In this document: positions 8,651 through 17,386 of the stretch, piece by piece
Layout: each line of letters starts with the position of its first letter
Position numbering within the stretch: the first letter of the stretch is position 1
IMG/VR virus record: IMGVR_UViG_3300031565_000067
Coordinates: 1-47,620 of that record
Direction: 5' to 3' (one strand)
Length of the DNA: 47,620 nt
Source: a virus
Notes under the pieces: model-generated
The model's database searches: none
Told to the model about the DNA's origin: nothing
The model's input: the letters and a program-made list of their open reading frames with translations, nothing else
Translations under genes and position numbers: made by a program

Positions 8651-11600
8651 ATGACCGGCGCACGAGATCCACGCCGCATCGAGTTCGATCGGGCGCTTGG
8701 GAGCTTGGCGCCCGAGGAAAGGGAGCGCTACAAGCAATACTTCCTTTCGCTCCCGGAAGAGATGCGAGACGCCGAGCACGACCGGACCTATGGGATCCCC
8801 TTCTACCCGCGCCCGATGGAGCGCACGGACGTCAAGCCCCTGACTGGCATGCGCGCTGCGGGGGAGGCCGTGGGGCAGGCGGCAGAGGGCTTGCCCCTCG
8901 TCGGGACCATTGCAAGGGCCACGCAGGGACTCGCCCCGTGGACGCCGCCCAACGAGGGGATGCAGACCATCGGGGGCGGCCCTGAGCTTCCGGTGTGGGC
9001 CAAGGGCCTCCGATTGGCCGCCAGCATCACGGGCAGCCTGGCAGAACTCAAGGGCGTGGGGATGGTCGGCAGGCTGGCCGGCTTGGGCCGTGCGGCAACG
9101 CCGGCGGCCTTTGCCCTGAGCGGCGCTGCGGGCGCGCGCGGCGATACGGTTGGAGAATGGGGGGGCCAGGCGGCAATCGGCGCGGGCACGGGACTTGCGA
9201 CCGCGGCGCTCTTGCCCTGGGCAGGTCGCGGCCGGGAGGCGGCGCGGGCCGCGGGCAAGACGATCACTCCATGGACCGGCCTCGGCAGTGCCATGTGGCG
9301 GCATCCCGTGGCGATGGGCGGGATGGGCATGCTCGGTGAGACGGCCCAGCGCTGGCACAAGGGTCAGCCACTCGGAGAGGCTGCGGTTGAATCGCTCAAG
9401 GGGCTCCCGCGTGAAGCGGCGATGGGTGCGCTGTGGGCTGCCATCGGCCACGTCGGGCAGGTCCGGGGTGAACGAACCAAGGTCGCCCAGTTCATCAAGG
9501 AGGCTGCGGCCCGGAGCGGCGGGAAAGTCAAGCCTCTCGCCGAGGGCATGGAGCCAATCCAGTACCAGGGCGGCACAGCTCAACAGCAGGGGAACATCCT
9601 GCACGCCTACCGGCAGATCGCAAAGGCATATCCCGCGCTGCCGAAGAACGCGCAGGTGAACGTGGTAGAAGGACTTGTGGAGCGAGCGAGAGCCTGGGCG
9701 ACGACGCGGCCGACGCGCGCGAAGGGTGGCGGCTTGGGGATCACGATCGAGGTGGACGCCCGCCTGGGCGATCAGCGTCCGGCGAAGATCCTCGAGGTCA
9801 TGGGTGATGAGATGCGGCACTTCCGGAAGCTCATGCTGGCTGAGTCCCACCTGGGAGCCGGGCAGCAGCGGGAGGCGGCCCGTGAGGGTAAGCTGTGGCG
9901 TGAACGGGGCCAGGAGAAGCTGACGCCTGAGGCATGGGCCAAGGAGAAGGGGGCGCTGGAGCAGGCGACCATTGAGCGCATGAAGGCCCAGGGCATCGAG
10001 CCTCCCCGGGAAAGCACGCATCCCGAGCACGTCAAGATGGTCGAGCGGAACAAGGCGCTCGCGGAGAATCTTGTCTCGGCCCGGGCCAAGATCGCCGAGT
10101 GGGAGCGGAACGCCAAACTGTCGAAAGAGGCAGACGTGGCCCTGCGCGGGACGCGGAAGGGCCGGGCAGTCGAGGAGGTCCAGGGCAGGCAAGCCCGCGC
10201 GGAGCAGGGACGGGAGGCGAACCTGCGCCGGGCGGCAGAGCTTCGCGTAGCACAGCCGACACCTCCCGATGCCGAAGTGGCCTCCCTCATCCGAGAGGCG
10301 CAGTATCGTAGCGCGGTCGATCGGTCCTTCAACGTCGAGCGATGGCTGGAGGCCCAGCGGCAGGCCCGGCCTGCGGTCGTCGAACGCGCGTTGACGTACC
10401 TGCGAGGGGAAGCGGCGGGACCGTTGGAGCGACAAGTGACGGGCCGTGTTGAGCCGCCACCGCCGCCGGCGCCGGCACCTGCGCCCCCACCTCTCCCCCC
10501 TACCCCCGCTGCGGGGGAAGCCCGTGCAGCCGGCATCGAGGGTGCCCGGCAAGTTGTCAGGCAGGCCACAGCAGAAGCTGTCGCCAAGCGGCAGGGCAAG
10601 GCGCCAGCGCCAGCGGGTCAACTCCCATTCGGGCAGAAGCAAGCTCCGGCTGCACCGCCTCCTCCGGCGGCCCCGCCGAAGCCGATCGGCCCGACCGAGC
10701 CCTACCTGCAAGAGCGTGTGACGAAGCTCCGTGAGCATTGGCTGGACCGCACCAGGACGGGCACCTACGATCAGGTCAAGGATCCGGCGCACCGAGCGTC
10801 GCTGGAGCGTGGCGCACAGGCGAAGTCCGCGCTCTGGTCCGAAGTCGAGGCGAGGGCGAAGGCCGGGAATCTGACGGATCGGGACGTCAAGGCGATCAAC
10901 TCGGCCGCGAAGGAGATGCGCCGGCGGGTCCGGGCCGCGGCTCCCCCGGCTCCTCGCGTGGCTCCGAGCGCTGCACCAGTCGAGGGTGCCTTGCCAGAGG
11001 AACGGGTCGTGCGAGGCAAGAAGCAGACCATGCGAACTTCGGCTGGCAACTATGAGGGCGAGTATGCCCTGGTGTCTGCTGACTCCATCACCCTCTCGCA
11101 CAACCCCGAAGGCATAAAGCGGTTCGTTGAGAACCCGAAGTTCAAGAGCAAGCTCGACCAGCCTCGGGACTACACGGCTCCCGAGGAAGCGAAGCAGGTA
11201 GCGGACCTTCGGACGAAGTTCGAGCGCGATCCCTCAGCCATGAGCATCATGCTGAACACGAGTCCCAGCGCCGACTCGGGTGTGCCAATCGTGAGCGAGT
11301 CGGGCGTCGTGCTGAACGGGACGAAGCGGACGTTGGCGAAGCGGACCCTGGACATGCGGGGCAAGGGAGCGGTCTACGACAAGGCGCTCGACCAGCTTGC
11401 CGGGGATTTCGGCTTCACACCGGAGCAGGTGGCCGCGGCCCGCAAGAAGTTCGGGCGGATCGAGCTCGTCCGCGTGGTCAAAGGGGTCAAGGAGGGGACT
11501 CCACAGTCGGCCGCCTTCGCCGCCGAGGGCAATGTCTCGACGATCACGGCGCAGAACATCTACCGCGTGGCGCAGACGTACAGCTCACTCATCCCTGACA

Positions 11601-14600
11601 GGATTCTTCAGCGGGCCAATGTGCCTGAGAACGCGACGGTTGCCGACGCCCTGACCGGGCCACAAGCTTCGGAGTTCAAGACGGCCTTCCGGCAGGCGGT
11701 GGCGAAGGTCGCGCCTCAGCGGCTTACGGAGTTCTTCGACGGCGAGAACCTGACCACGTTGGGGAAAGAGCTTGCGACGAACGTGGCCCTGGTGAAGCTC
11801 GTCCCGCCGCAGACGGTCGAGGCGCTCCCCGCCTCGTGGCGCAACGCGATGCTGGAGGCGCTACCCCAACTGATTCGGGGCATCAAGGTCAAGGGGCCGG
11901 CCAACCTCGTCCCGTGGATCAAGGAGGCGATGACTCTCCGCACGGAGATCGAAGCCTCGGGCCAGCCGTTCAACAGCAAGACGATCAACGACTACCTGAA
12001 CCAGCCGGCGATGTTCGGGGAGAAGACAACTCGCACCTTGAGGCCCGAGGCGAGGATGATGCTGGATGCCTTCGACAAGCTGGCGACCTCGCCGGCGAAG
12101 TTCCGGAGCGCGGTCAAGCAGTTCACGGCCGGCCCGTCCCTGCTGGACCCTGCGGCGGCGACGACCGCGGAGCGCTTCGGCAAGGCGTTTGGCGTGGTAG
12201 CCCGGAAGGGCGCGACCTTCGGGGAGCCGAAAGCTGGCGGCAAGCCTCTCGGGGAGGCGGCGGGCTCGCCCATCCCGAAAGCCGTCCTGGACAGGATGCG
12301 GAAGACTCGGGAGAAGGCCGAGCAGGTCATGGACGCCGTGCGGAAGAAGATCCACCACGAGCGCGTGGGCGCGAAGGTGACGAAGGCGGGTTCCGCGATG
12401 CGTCAGATGTTCCTCTCCCCCGACATCGAGCTCGGCAAGACCATCGGAGGCAAGCGCGTCCGGTCGGCCATGCGCAACTACGAGCAGGAGGGCGCGAGCA
12501 TCGCCGAGAAGTTCGCGCACCAGGCCGAGGCGATCCGCATTCGGCACCGCCTGAGCCGGGCGGAGTTCGACCACATGGGCGCCTTCCTCGACCCGAAGTT
12601 CCGCAGTCGAGCCCCCGAAAGCGTCCTCCTGAACCCTGAGGCGAGGGCGGCCGCGGGCGAGATGAAGGCCCTCCTCAACAGGCACTTCAAGCAGGCGGCG
12701 GATCTCGGTGTGCGGGTCCGCGTCGAGCTTCCCAAAGGCAAGGCCAAGTGGGTGCCGTTGGCCGACATGAAGATCGAGGACTACTGGCGGCGAGCCTGGG
12801 ATCCGCAGTTCACCCGGGAGATCATGCGGGGGCGGGGCCCCATCTATGAGGGGAACCTGAAACACCTGGTAGACTCCGGTCAGGCGAAGACCCTCAAGGT
12901 GGCCCGCAACATGCTGGCGATCTCCGCCATGGAGCAGACGGGCCAGGCGCCGTCCTGGGCGGACGTCTCCAAGATGATCCAGGAGGCGCCCGGCGTGACG
13001 GGCCAGACCCGGCGCATTCACTGGGGCGGCTTCGAGCAGCGGCGCCTCGACCTCCTGCCGAACGCCTACGCCTACACCTGGAGCAAGTTGGCCCAGGATA
13101 TGGCTTTCGGCTACTCCAAGATGATCGCCGGGACCAAGTACTTCGGCCAGAAGCTCGAGCATCTGATCCCCGCCTTGAAGCGAGTCGCGGCCGAGCAGGG
13201 TAGTGACACCGCGCGGTCGGCGTACACGTCCATCGTGCGGCAGATGGGCATGGAGGGGTCGAGCCCTGCGGGGCGTCTCGTCGGCAAGGTAGCCCGCGGT
13301 GCCGCGTGGAGCATCATGAGTTCGGCCAAGACGGCCCTGGCGAAGAACGTCGCCATCGGCCTCCACCGGACGTACAGCGCGTTGGGGGGGCGGTCCCTGG
13401 TAGCGGGTGCCTTCGCAGCGGGCAAGCAGGCGGCACGGAACCTGGGCCTGCGACTGCAAGGCAAGGCGCCGGAAATGAGCCTGGCACAGCGGGCTGGGGC
13501 CATTCAGGCAGGCGCCCACGTCATCGAGTCGGCCTTCGGGAAGCTCGGCAGCAAGCTCTCCCCGTGGTATCGGGTGGGCGAGAGCATCCTGCGCGGCACG
13601 GCCGCCGAGGCCGGGATGCACAGGTTGGGCCAGAGCCTGGTCGCGCTCGGCAAGGCCAGGCCTGGGAGCAAGGCGGCAGGTCGCGCCCAGCACTTCCTGG
13701 AGAACATCATCAACCTGACCCCGAAGGAGATCGGAGCGCTCAAGCGGCTCCACGACGTTGCCCTCACGCGCAAGGCGAGTTTCCGCACCATCGGAGACGC
13801 CTACACTCCGTTCCGCAAGCTGTTCGAGAAGGTGGCCTACTGGTCGGCGGCGGGCACTCAGGGCGTGACCACCCCGCGCACCCTGCCGCTTCCTGCCACA
13901 ACCGAGGTCGGCCGGGCAGGGAGCGTGTTCTATCGGATGGCCTATGCCGGCTTGGTGAACGACGTCCGGAACGTCGTCCAGCCCCTCGTCAAGCAGGGCG
14001 ACGTGCTGCCTCTGGCGCGGTACGTGGTCGGGGGCGTGGTGGCCGGCGAAGGACTCTATGCCCTCTACCACGCCCTGTTCAAGCGCGAGCACCCGGCAGC
14101 GGACGCGACGACAGCCCGCCGCATGCTCGACAACCTCCTGGCCGTCGAGGGTGCGAGTTTCGCCAGCAAGGCCCTCGAGTCGGGCGGCCGTGGGTGGAAG
14201 GACGCCGCCGGGATCGTCGTCGTCGACGCGGCGACGGAACTGACCCGGGACATGTTCGACTTGGCGGGCGGGAAGCTGACGGCTCGGCAGGCAGGGCACG
14301 ACATTGGGATGCGGAGTATGGGACTCTACCGAGACGTGGTACAAGTGCTGGAGGCGCATGGCAGCAAGGACCAGTTGCGGCACAAGCTCGTGCGGGCGCA
14401 GTTCCGCACGATCGGCATCCGGGAGGGGGTATTCTCGCGGGGTGGCATGGAGATCGAGCGGACCGAGCGGACGCCCTACCTGCGGGCCCTGCGGTCGAGC
14501 TTCTGGTCTGACGACCCGGGCGACTGGAAGGCTGCCTACAAGGCCACGATCCTGTACCTGCTCGACCGAGAGGACTTGACGTTCTCGGAGGCCAGGACTC

Positions 14601-14905
14601 GAGTGGCCCAGGCGATCGCGGACGAGGCGCCCTACCCGCCGACGATGACGGCGAAGGGGCGGCAGAAGGTCTTGGAGCGGCTGGACGAGAAGGGCCGGAG
14701 CCGGTTCGAGGCAGCCATGCAGGCGTACCAGGAGCGGCGCCAGCGCTTCTTGACCGAGACGGGCATGGCGGCCGAGTACAAGCGACGGCAGATCGTCAGT
14801 CGGATGACCTCTCGGGCTCGGACTCCTCAGCTTCGGGAGCGGCTCCGTCAGAGGCTGGAGCAGCGGGAGACTCAGAGGGGCCGGCAGGCGCTTGAAGCGA
14901 TGTGA
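8651..14905 (+). CDS. Giant polyvalent internal virion protein with DdrB/ParB-like segment
   Basis: This 2084-residue protein is the largest gene here. Hydrophobic Gly/Ala stretches near the N-terminus (about 85-200) and one near 1785-1812 (ARYVVGGVVAGEGLYALYHA) suggest membrane insertion during DNA ejection. A Pro-rich linker lies at about 600-625. Residues about 795-1000 resemble the ParB-fold DdrB-like domain of phage polyvalent proteins; the signature GVPIVSESGVVLNGTKRTLA at about 877-896 corresponds to the family's GxPVVxxDGxVLxGNxRTxA. The rest is helical. Such multi-domain proteins are packaged and injected to protect or process the phage DNA. No transglycosylase motif was found. The last 110 bases overlap a convergent gene. 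Confidence 0.75.
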   Translation: MTGARDPRRIEFDRALGSLAPEERERYKQYFLSLPEEMRDAEHDRTYGIPFYPRPMERTDVKPLTGMRAAGEAVGQAAEGLPLVGTIARATQGLAPWTPPNEGMQTIGGGPELPVWAKGLRLAASITGSLAELKGVGMVGRLAGLGRAATPAAFALSGAAGARGDTVGEWGGQAAIGAGTGLATAALLPWAGRGREAARAAGKTITPWTGLGSAMWRHPVAMGGMGMLGETAQRWHKGQPLGEAAVESLKGLPREAAMGALWAAIGHVGQVRGERTKVAQFIKEAAARSGGKVKPLAEGMEPIQYQGGTAQQQGNILHAYRQIAKAYPALPKNAQVNVVEGLVERARAWATTRPTRAKGGGLGITIEVDARLGDQRPAKILEVMGDEMRHFRKLMLAESHLGAGQQREAAREGKLWRERGQEKLTPEAWAKEKGALEQATIERMKAQGIEPPRESTHPEHVKMVERNKALAENLVSARAKIAEWERNAKLSKEADVALRGTRKGRAVEEVQGRQARAEQGREANLRRAAELRVAQPTPPDAEVASLIREAQYRSAVDRSFNVERWLEAQRQARPAVVERALTYLRGEAAGPLERQVTGRVEPPPPPAPAPAPPPLPPTPAAGEARAAGIEGARQVVRQATAEAVAKRQGKAPAPAGQLPFGQKQAPAAPPPPAAPPKPIGPTEPYLQERVTKLREHWLDRTRTGTYDQVKDPAHRASLERGAQAKSALWSEVEARAKAGNLTDRDVKAINSAAKEMRRRVRAAAPPAPRVAPSAAPVEGALPEERVVRGKKQTMRTSAGNYEGEYALVSADSITLSHNPEGIKRFVENPKFKSKLDQPRDYTAPEEAKQVADLRTKFERDPSAMSIMLNTSPSADSGVPIVSESGVVLNGTKRTLAKRTLDMRGKGAVYDKALDQLAGDFGFTPEQVAAARKKFGRIELVRVVKGVKEGTPQSAAFAAEGNVSTITAQNIYRVAQTYSSLIPDRILQRANVPENATVADALTGPQASEFKTAFRQAVAKVAPQRLTEFFDGENLTTLGKELATNVALVKLVPPQTVEALPASWRNAMLEALPQLIRGIKVKGPANLVPWIKEAMTLRTEIEASGQPFNSKTINDYLNQPAMFGEKTTRTLRPEARMMLDAFDKLATSPAKFRSAVKQFTAGPSLLDPAAATTAERFGKAFGVVARKGATFGEPKAGGKPLGEAAGSPIPKAVLDRMRKTREKAEQVMDAVRKKIHHERVGAKVTKAGSAMRQMFLSPDIELGKTIGGKRVRSAMRNYEQEGASIAEKFAHQAEAIRIRHRLSRAEFDHMGAFLDPKFRSRAPESVLLNPEARAAAGEMKALLNRHFKQAADLGVRVRVELPKGKAKWVPLADMKIEDYWRRAWDPQFTREIMRGRGPIYEGNLKHLVDSGQAKTLKVARNMLAISAMEQTGQAPSWADVSKMIQEAPGVTGQTRRIHWGGFEQRRLDLLPNAYAYTWSKLAQDMAFGYSKMIAGTKYFGQKLEHLIPALKRVAAEQGSDTARSAYTSIVRQMGMEGSSPAGRLVGKVARGAAWSIMSSAKTALAKNVAIGLHRTYSALGGRSLVAGAFAAGKQAARNLGLRLQGKAPEMSLAQRAGAIQAGAHVIESAFGKLGSKLSPWYRVGESILRGTAAEAGMHRLGQSLVALGKARPGSKAAGRAQHFLENIINLTPKEIGALKRLHDVALTRKASFRTIGDAYTPFRKLFEKVAYWSAAGTQGVTTPRTLPLPATTEVGRAGSVFYRMAYAGLVNDVRNVVQPLVKQGDVLPLARYVVGGVVAGEGLYALYHALFKREHPAADATTARRMLDNLLAVEGASFASKALESGGRGWKDAAGIVVVDAATELTRDMFDLAGGKLTARQAGHDIGMRSMGLYRDVVQVLEAHGSKDQLRHKLVRAQFRTIGIREGVFSRGGMEIERTERTPYLRALRSSFWSDDPGDWKAAYKATILYLLDREDLTFSEARTRVAQAIADEAPYPPTMTAKGRQKVLERLDEKGRSRFEAAMQAYQERRQRFLTETGMAAEYKRRQIVSRMTSRARTPQLRERLRQRLEQRETQRGRQALEAM

Positions 14906-15065
14906 GAAGGCTCTTGACATCTGCCAGCACGGAGTCGATCTCGCGCCTTGCTAGCAGCGGGCAGTAGACTTCTCCCATAGTTCCACAATGTCCTACTCGG
15001 GTATGGGTGATTCGTCCGAGCAGATCAGCGATGCGGTCAAGTGTCGCGCGTGTGTCAGTTGCCAT
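14796..15065 (-). CDS. Small protein downstream of integrase
   Basis: This 89-residue product begins MATDTRATLDRIADLLGR. AAAGGAG (15077-15083) lies eleven bases upstream, just past the integrase stop, so the two genes probably form one leftward transcript. The first 60 residues are predicted helical (DTRATLDRIADLLGRI, REIDSVLADVKSLLTSL), with two cysteines. The C-terminal 30 residues are Pro/Ala/Glu-rich and disordered. That tail is encoded opposite the last 110 bases of the giant ejection gene. It might be a recombination accessory factor by position, but no family is recognised. Confidence 0.65.
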   Translation of the reverse strand: MATDTRATLDRIADLLGRITHTRVGHCGTMGEVYCPLLARREIDSVLADVKSLLTSLQAPAGPSESPAAPASDGAAPEAEESEPERSSD

Positions 15066-15085
15066 CGTAAGTCCTTCTCCTTTCT

Positions 15086-16225
15086 CTACTTCGGTTCGGG
15101 AAGCGCGAGGGTGCCGGTTGGGGCCAGTCGGCGCTGCCGGCTCTGCTCGAGGATCTGCCCCACGGTCGCGGCCACGGTGTCCCCCATCGCCTGGGTATGG
15201 TGAATGTAGCTCTCGGCGCTCCGCCGGTCGTCGTGTCCCAGCCCGGCCTGGATCATGTCGGGCGAGAAGTTTGCCGCGGCCGCCAGAGTGGCGAACATGT
15301 GGCGGAGTTGGTGCGGGGTGATCCGTGGCAGATAGGGGTGGCGCTCGTGGATGGTGGCCAGGGCCTTGTCGAATGCCTGGTGGCTCCACTTGCTGCCCTT
15401 CGAGTTGAGGAAGACCCACTTGCTCCCCTCATGGCCGTGGTACCGCTTCCACCGCCGGGCCTCCTCGACCGCCTCTGCGACAGGGGGCAGGAGTAGATAG
15501 CTCACCCGCTTGCCCCGCTTCGTCGTCACGGTCAGGTAGGACGGCCCGACGTCGGTTTCTTGGAGCGCGGCCATCCCTGAAATCCGGGCGCCCGTGTAGC
15601 CGAGGGCCTTCCAGAGCGGAGCCATCGAGGACGGTAGGGCTGCCAGAAGCCGCAGGAAGCCCTCTGGCGTGGCCGCTGTGCGACGTTGGGGCGTGGCCTC
15701 TGGCACTGGGGCATTCTCGAAGGGCAGGCTCTCTACGAGGCCGTGGCTGCGCGTCCAGCGGGCCATCTTGAGGGTGTGGGTCCGGGCGAGTTGGGCGGTG
15801 CGGCCCGAGGCCTGGGCCTCGCGCCAGCGGAGCCAGTCGGTGTAGCGGGCGAGGGGCGTCTGCTCGATGGGCAGGTTCCCGAGGAATCCGACGAGGCTGC
15901 GCACGTCCCGGGCCATGTTCTCCAGGTGGCCCTCGCTGCGCTTGGACTGGTGGGCGGCGAAGAACTTCTCCCACGCCTCGTTCCAGGCCAAAAGGTCCAT
16001 GGGTTCCTCGCCGCGCAGCTCGCGCTCCAGCGCCTCGGCCGCCGTCCAGTCGGGCAACCAGACGCGGGTGCGGCACTGCCGGCGCTTGCCGGTGGCGTCA
16101 GGGGGGGCGTTGTAGCGGAACTCGAACAGGTAGTGCTGCTCGCCCCGGGTGCGGCGGGTGGCCGCCTGCCGAGTGCTCCCCTCCGGGATGGGGTTGTGTC
16201 TCAGGTCGAGCTTGTGGATGCTCAT
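15086..16225 (-). CDS. int: Tyrosine-family integrase
   Basis: A 379-residue phage integrase for site-specific integration and excision. The start MSIHKLDLRH is fixed by AGGAGG (16234-16239) eight bases upstream; a longer frame reaching 16363 runs through the promoter region and is rejected. Residues about 75-165 form the core-binding domain. The catalytic domain is intact: R214 (TGARISG), K236 (TTKRGKR), H305 and R308 (HQLRHMF), H331 (GLGHDD) and the nucleophile Y340 (ESYIHH). It is divergent from the early operon and shares its control region. No attachment site could be identified by eye. Confidence 0.95.
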   Translation of the reverse strand: MSIHKLDLRHNPIPEGSTRQAATRRTRGEQHYLFEFRYNAPPDATGKRRQCRTRVWLPDWTAAEALERELRGEEPMDLLAWNEAWEKFFAAHQSKRSEGHLENMARDVRSLVGFLGNLPIEQTPLARYTDWLRWREAQASGRTAQLARTHTLKMARWTRSHGLVESLPFENAPVPEATPQRRTAATPEGFLRLLAALPSSMAPLWKALGYTGARISGMAALQETDVGPSYLTVTTKRGKRVSYLLLPPVAEAVEEARRWKRYHGHEGSKWVFLNSKGSKWSHQAFDKALATIHERHPYLPRITPHQLRHMFATLAAAANFSPDMIQAGLGHDDRRSAESYIHHTQAMGDTVAATVGQILEQSRQRRLAPTGTLALPEPK

Positions 16226-16262
16226 GTTTCGGGCCTCCTGCGAACGATTTGCAATTTGGCTC

Positions 16263-16290
16263 TTGACATTGCAAACGTTTGCTGTATAAT
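16263..16290 (+). promoter_or_regulatory. Consensus early rightward promoter
   Basis: TTGACA (16263-16268), a 16-bp spacer and TATAAT (16285-16290) form a full-consensus promoter directed at the early operon, with a predicted start near 16297 and a leader of about 65 bases before the first gene. A perfect 12-bp palindrome fills the spacer, so a bound repressor would directly block polymerase. Confidence 0.85.
16271..16282. promoter_or_regulatory. Operator-like palindrome GCAAACGTTTGC
   Basis: A perfect 12-bp dyad sits between the -35 and -10 boxes of the early promoter. A related, imperfect site (GCGAACGATTTGC, 16240-16252) lies on the integrase side, and a third inverted repeat (TGCAAG, six bases, CTTGCA; 16315-16332) lies on the early side. 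Together they look like a set of repressor sites. No classical repressor gene was recognised; the small early proteins and the HTH protein at 17190 are candidates. Confidence 0.65.
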
Positions 16291-16291
16291 C

Positions 16292-16319
16292 ATTATACAC
16301 CAACGGCCCGCGAATGCAA
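16292..16319 (-). promoter_or_regulatory. Leftward integrase promoter, overlapping the early promoter
   Basis: Read leftward, TTGCAT (16314-16319), a 16-bp spacer and TATAAT (16292-16297) form a promoter for the integrase. Its -10 box is the mirror of the rightward one: the two lie in the perfect 15-bp palindrome GTATAATCATTATAC (16284-16298). The two promoters therefore compete for overlapping DNA and cannot both be occupied at once. Confidence 0.7.
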
Positions 16320-16362
16320 GTAGATTCTTGCAGCCTGTCACAGAATGAGGAGTCGCAGACCA

Positions 16363-16632
16363 ATGGCTTTGACGCAACGGACTCTCAGGCCCGATTACCG
16401 TCTCCACGACGAATGGACCTTCCGGGAGGCGGGCGACTACGCGGACGGCCGAGGGATCGACACGATCCGCCGTTTGGTCCGTGTGCCTGCCACTGTCACC
16501 GTGGACGGCCACACGGTCAAGCAGTTCCGGTTCCGTCTGGCCGCCAAGGCTCCGCAGGCTGCGGCCTGCATTGACGCGGCCAGCTTCAAGCAATGGTGGG
16601 CCAGCGGCGAGCTCCAGGGAGACCCCGCGTGA
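16363..16632 (+). CDS. Small early protein of unknown function
   Basis: First gene of the early operon, 89 residues. GAGGAG (16347-16352) lies ten bases before the ATG at 16363, so I prefer this start over an in-frame ATG at 16345. The sequence has an Arg-rich N-terminus, a TFREAGDYADGRGIDTIRRL helix pair and a beta segment (VPATVTVDGHTVKQFRFRL), and ends WWASGELQGDPA. Size and position right behind the operator would fit an early regulator or antirepressor. No known domain is recognised. Confidence 0.7.
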   Translation: MALTQRTLRPDYRLHDEWTFREAGDYADGRGIDTIRRLVRVPATVTVDGHTVKQFRFRLAAKAPQAAACIDAASFKQWWASGELQGDPA

Positions 16633-16769
16633 AGCTCCAGCGGAAGCTCCGCAGCGGCATGACCCAGTGCCGCACCTGCCTCCAGTACCGGGGAGACATC
16701 GGCCTTTGCCGCAAGTTCAACCTTCCACGCCGCCCGGGGAACGGCTGCACCGAGGGCACATCGACGTGA
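16629..16769 (+). CDS. 46-residue four-cysteine mini-protein
   Basis: A GTG at 16629 overlaps the previous stop (GTGA). The product MKLQRKLRSG... contains C14, C17, C27 and C38, in a CxxC-x9-C-x10-C spacing that could bind one zinc ion, within a basic chain. It overlaps the next candidate start (GTGA again at 16766-16769), so it sits in a tightly coupled series. Similar tiny zinc proteins occur in phage early regions as regulators or host-takeover factors. The role is unknown. Confidence 0.6.
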   Translation: MKLQRKLRSGMTQCRTCLQYRGDIGLCRKFNLPRRPGNGCTEGTST

Positions 16770-17386
16770 ACCGCGAGCCCATCTATCCTGTGCGGGTCCG
16801 GCAGATGCTTGCCGCCCTCCGCGATCAGGATGCTCTCGGGCCATCGGATGCCGTCTCTGGCAGCGTGCCGCGGCGGCGAGCCATGAAGTGGCTCTCCCGC
16901 GCGTTCGGCCACCTGCCACGGCCAGAGATGGAAGCAATGTACCCCGATTGCTGGTTGACGATCATCGTCTCGCGGGTCCGCGAGTTGGAGGGTGAGCTGT
17001 ACGCCCGGCTGGCCGGCGTCCGCCTCGACGCGGAGCCTCTGCCGGAAGAGCTGCCCTTCCTCAAGCAGCAACGACGGGGTAGCAGGCCCAAAGCGGCCGC
17101 CGAAGAGTTCCTCTTCATCCCCGGGGATTGGGACGGCGAGCCTACCCTGCCCGGGGACTATTGCATCGAAGCATTGGAGGAGTTTCTCTGTGAACGAAAC
17201 CGCGCGAACGTGGGAACACTTGATCCCCGAGCCTGCCCTCCTGGCGGCACTCGGGGTCAAGCGGACGACGTTGTACCAGTGGCGGCTGGACGGGCTCCCT
17301 TGGGTGAAGCTCGACTCGCGTCACTTGGCCTACTGGCGAGGGGACCTGGAGAAGTTCCTTGCGGAGAGGCGGACCTTTACCGCTGA
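16766..17386 (+). CDS. Hypothetical early protein with a long 3' overlap
   Basis: A GTG at 16766 opens a 206-residue frame (MNREPIYPVRVRQMLAALRD). The first 145 residues look genuine: a helical N-terminus, REPMKWL-type basic helix (RRRAMKWLSRAFGHL) and acidic C-terminal part ending CIEALEEFLCE near 17190. Beyond that the frame runs 197 bases into the HTH gene at 17190 and the sequence becomes Gly/Arg/Pro-rich, like a shadow of that gene. Either the overlap is real, or a frame disruption near 17190 has removed the original stop. No domain is recognised. Confidence 0.5.
   Translation: MNREPIYPVRVRQMLAALRDQDALGPSDAVSGSVPRRRAMKWLSRAFGHLPRPEMEAMYPDCWLTIIVSRVRELEGELYARLAGVRLDAEPLPEELPFLKQQRRGSRPKAAAEEFLFIPGDWDGEPTLPGDYCIEALEEFLCERNRANVGTLDPRACPPGGTRGQADDVVPVAAGRAPLGEARLASLGLLARGPGEVPCGEADLYR

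Noticed and set aside
8576-11101. Leftward open frame of about 840 codons
   Set aside because: Same reason: low-complexity Arg/Leu/Gly-rich translation opposite well-formed + strand genes, without start signals.
11861-14920. Leftward open frame of about 1000 codons opposite the giant ejection gene
   Set aside because: It is the antisense shadow of a GC-rich gene: Arg/Leu/Pro/His-rich throughout, no ribosome site, no recognisable domain, while the + strand reading shows family signatures.
14911-14945. TTGACA after the giant gene as a rightward promoter
   Set aside because: No -10 box at the right spacing, and no rightward gene follows.
16226-16363. N-terminal extension of the integrase to 16363
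   Set aside because: It would be coded through the promoter and operator; AGGAGG fixes the start at 16225.
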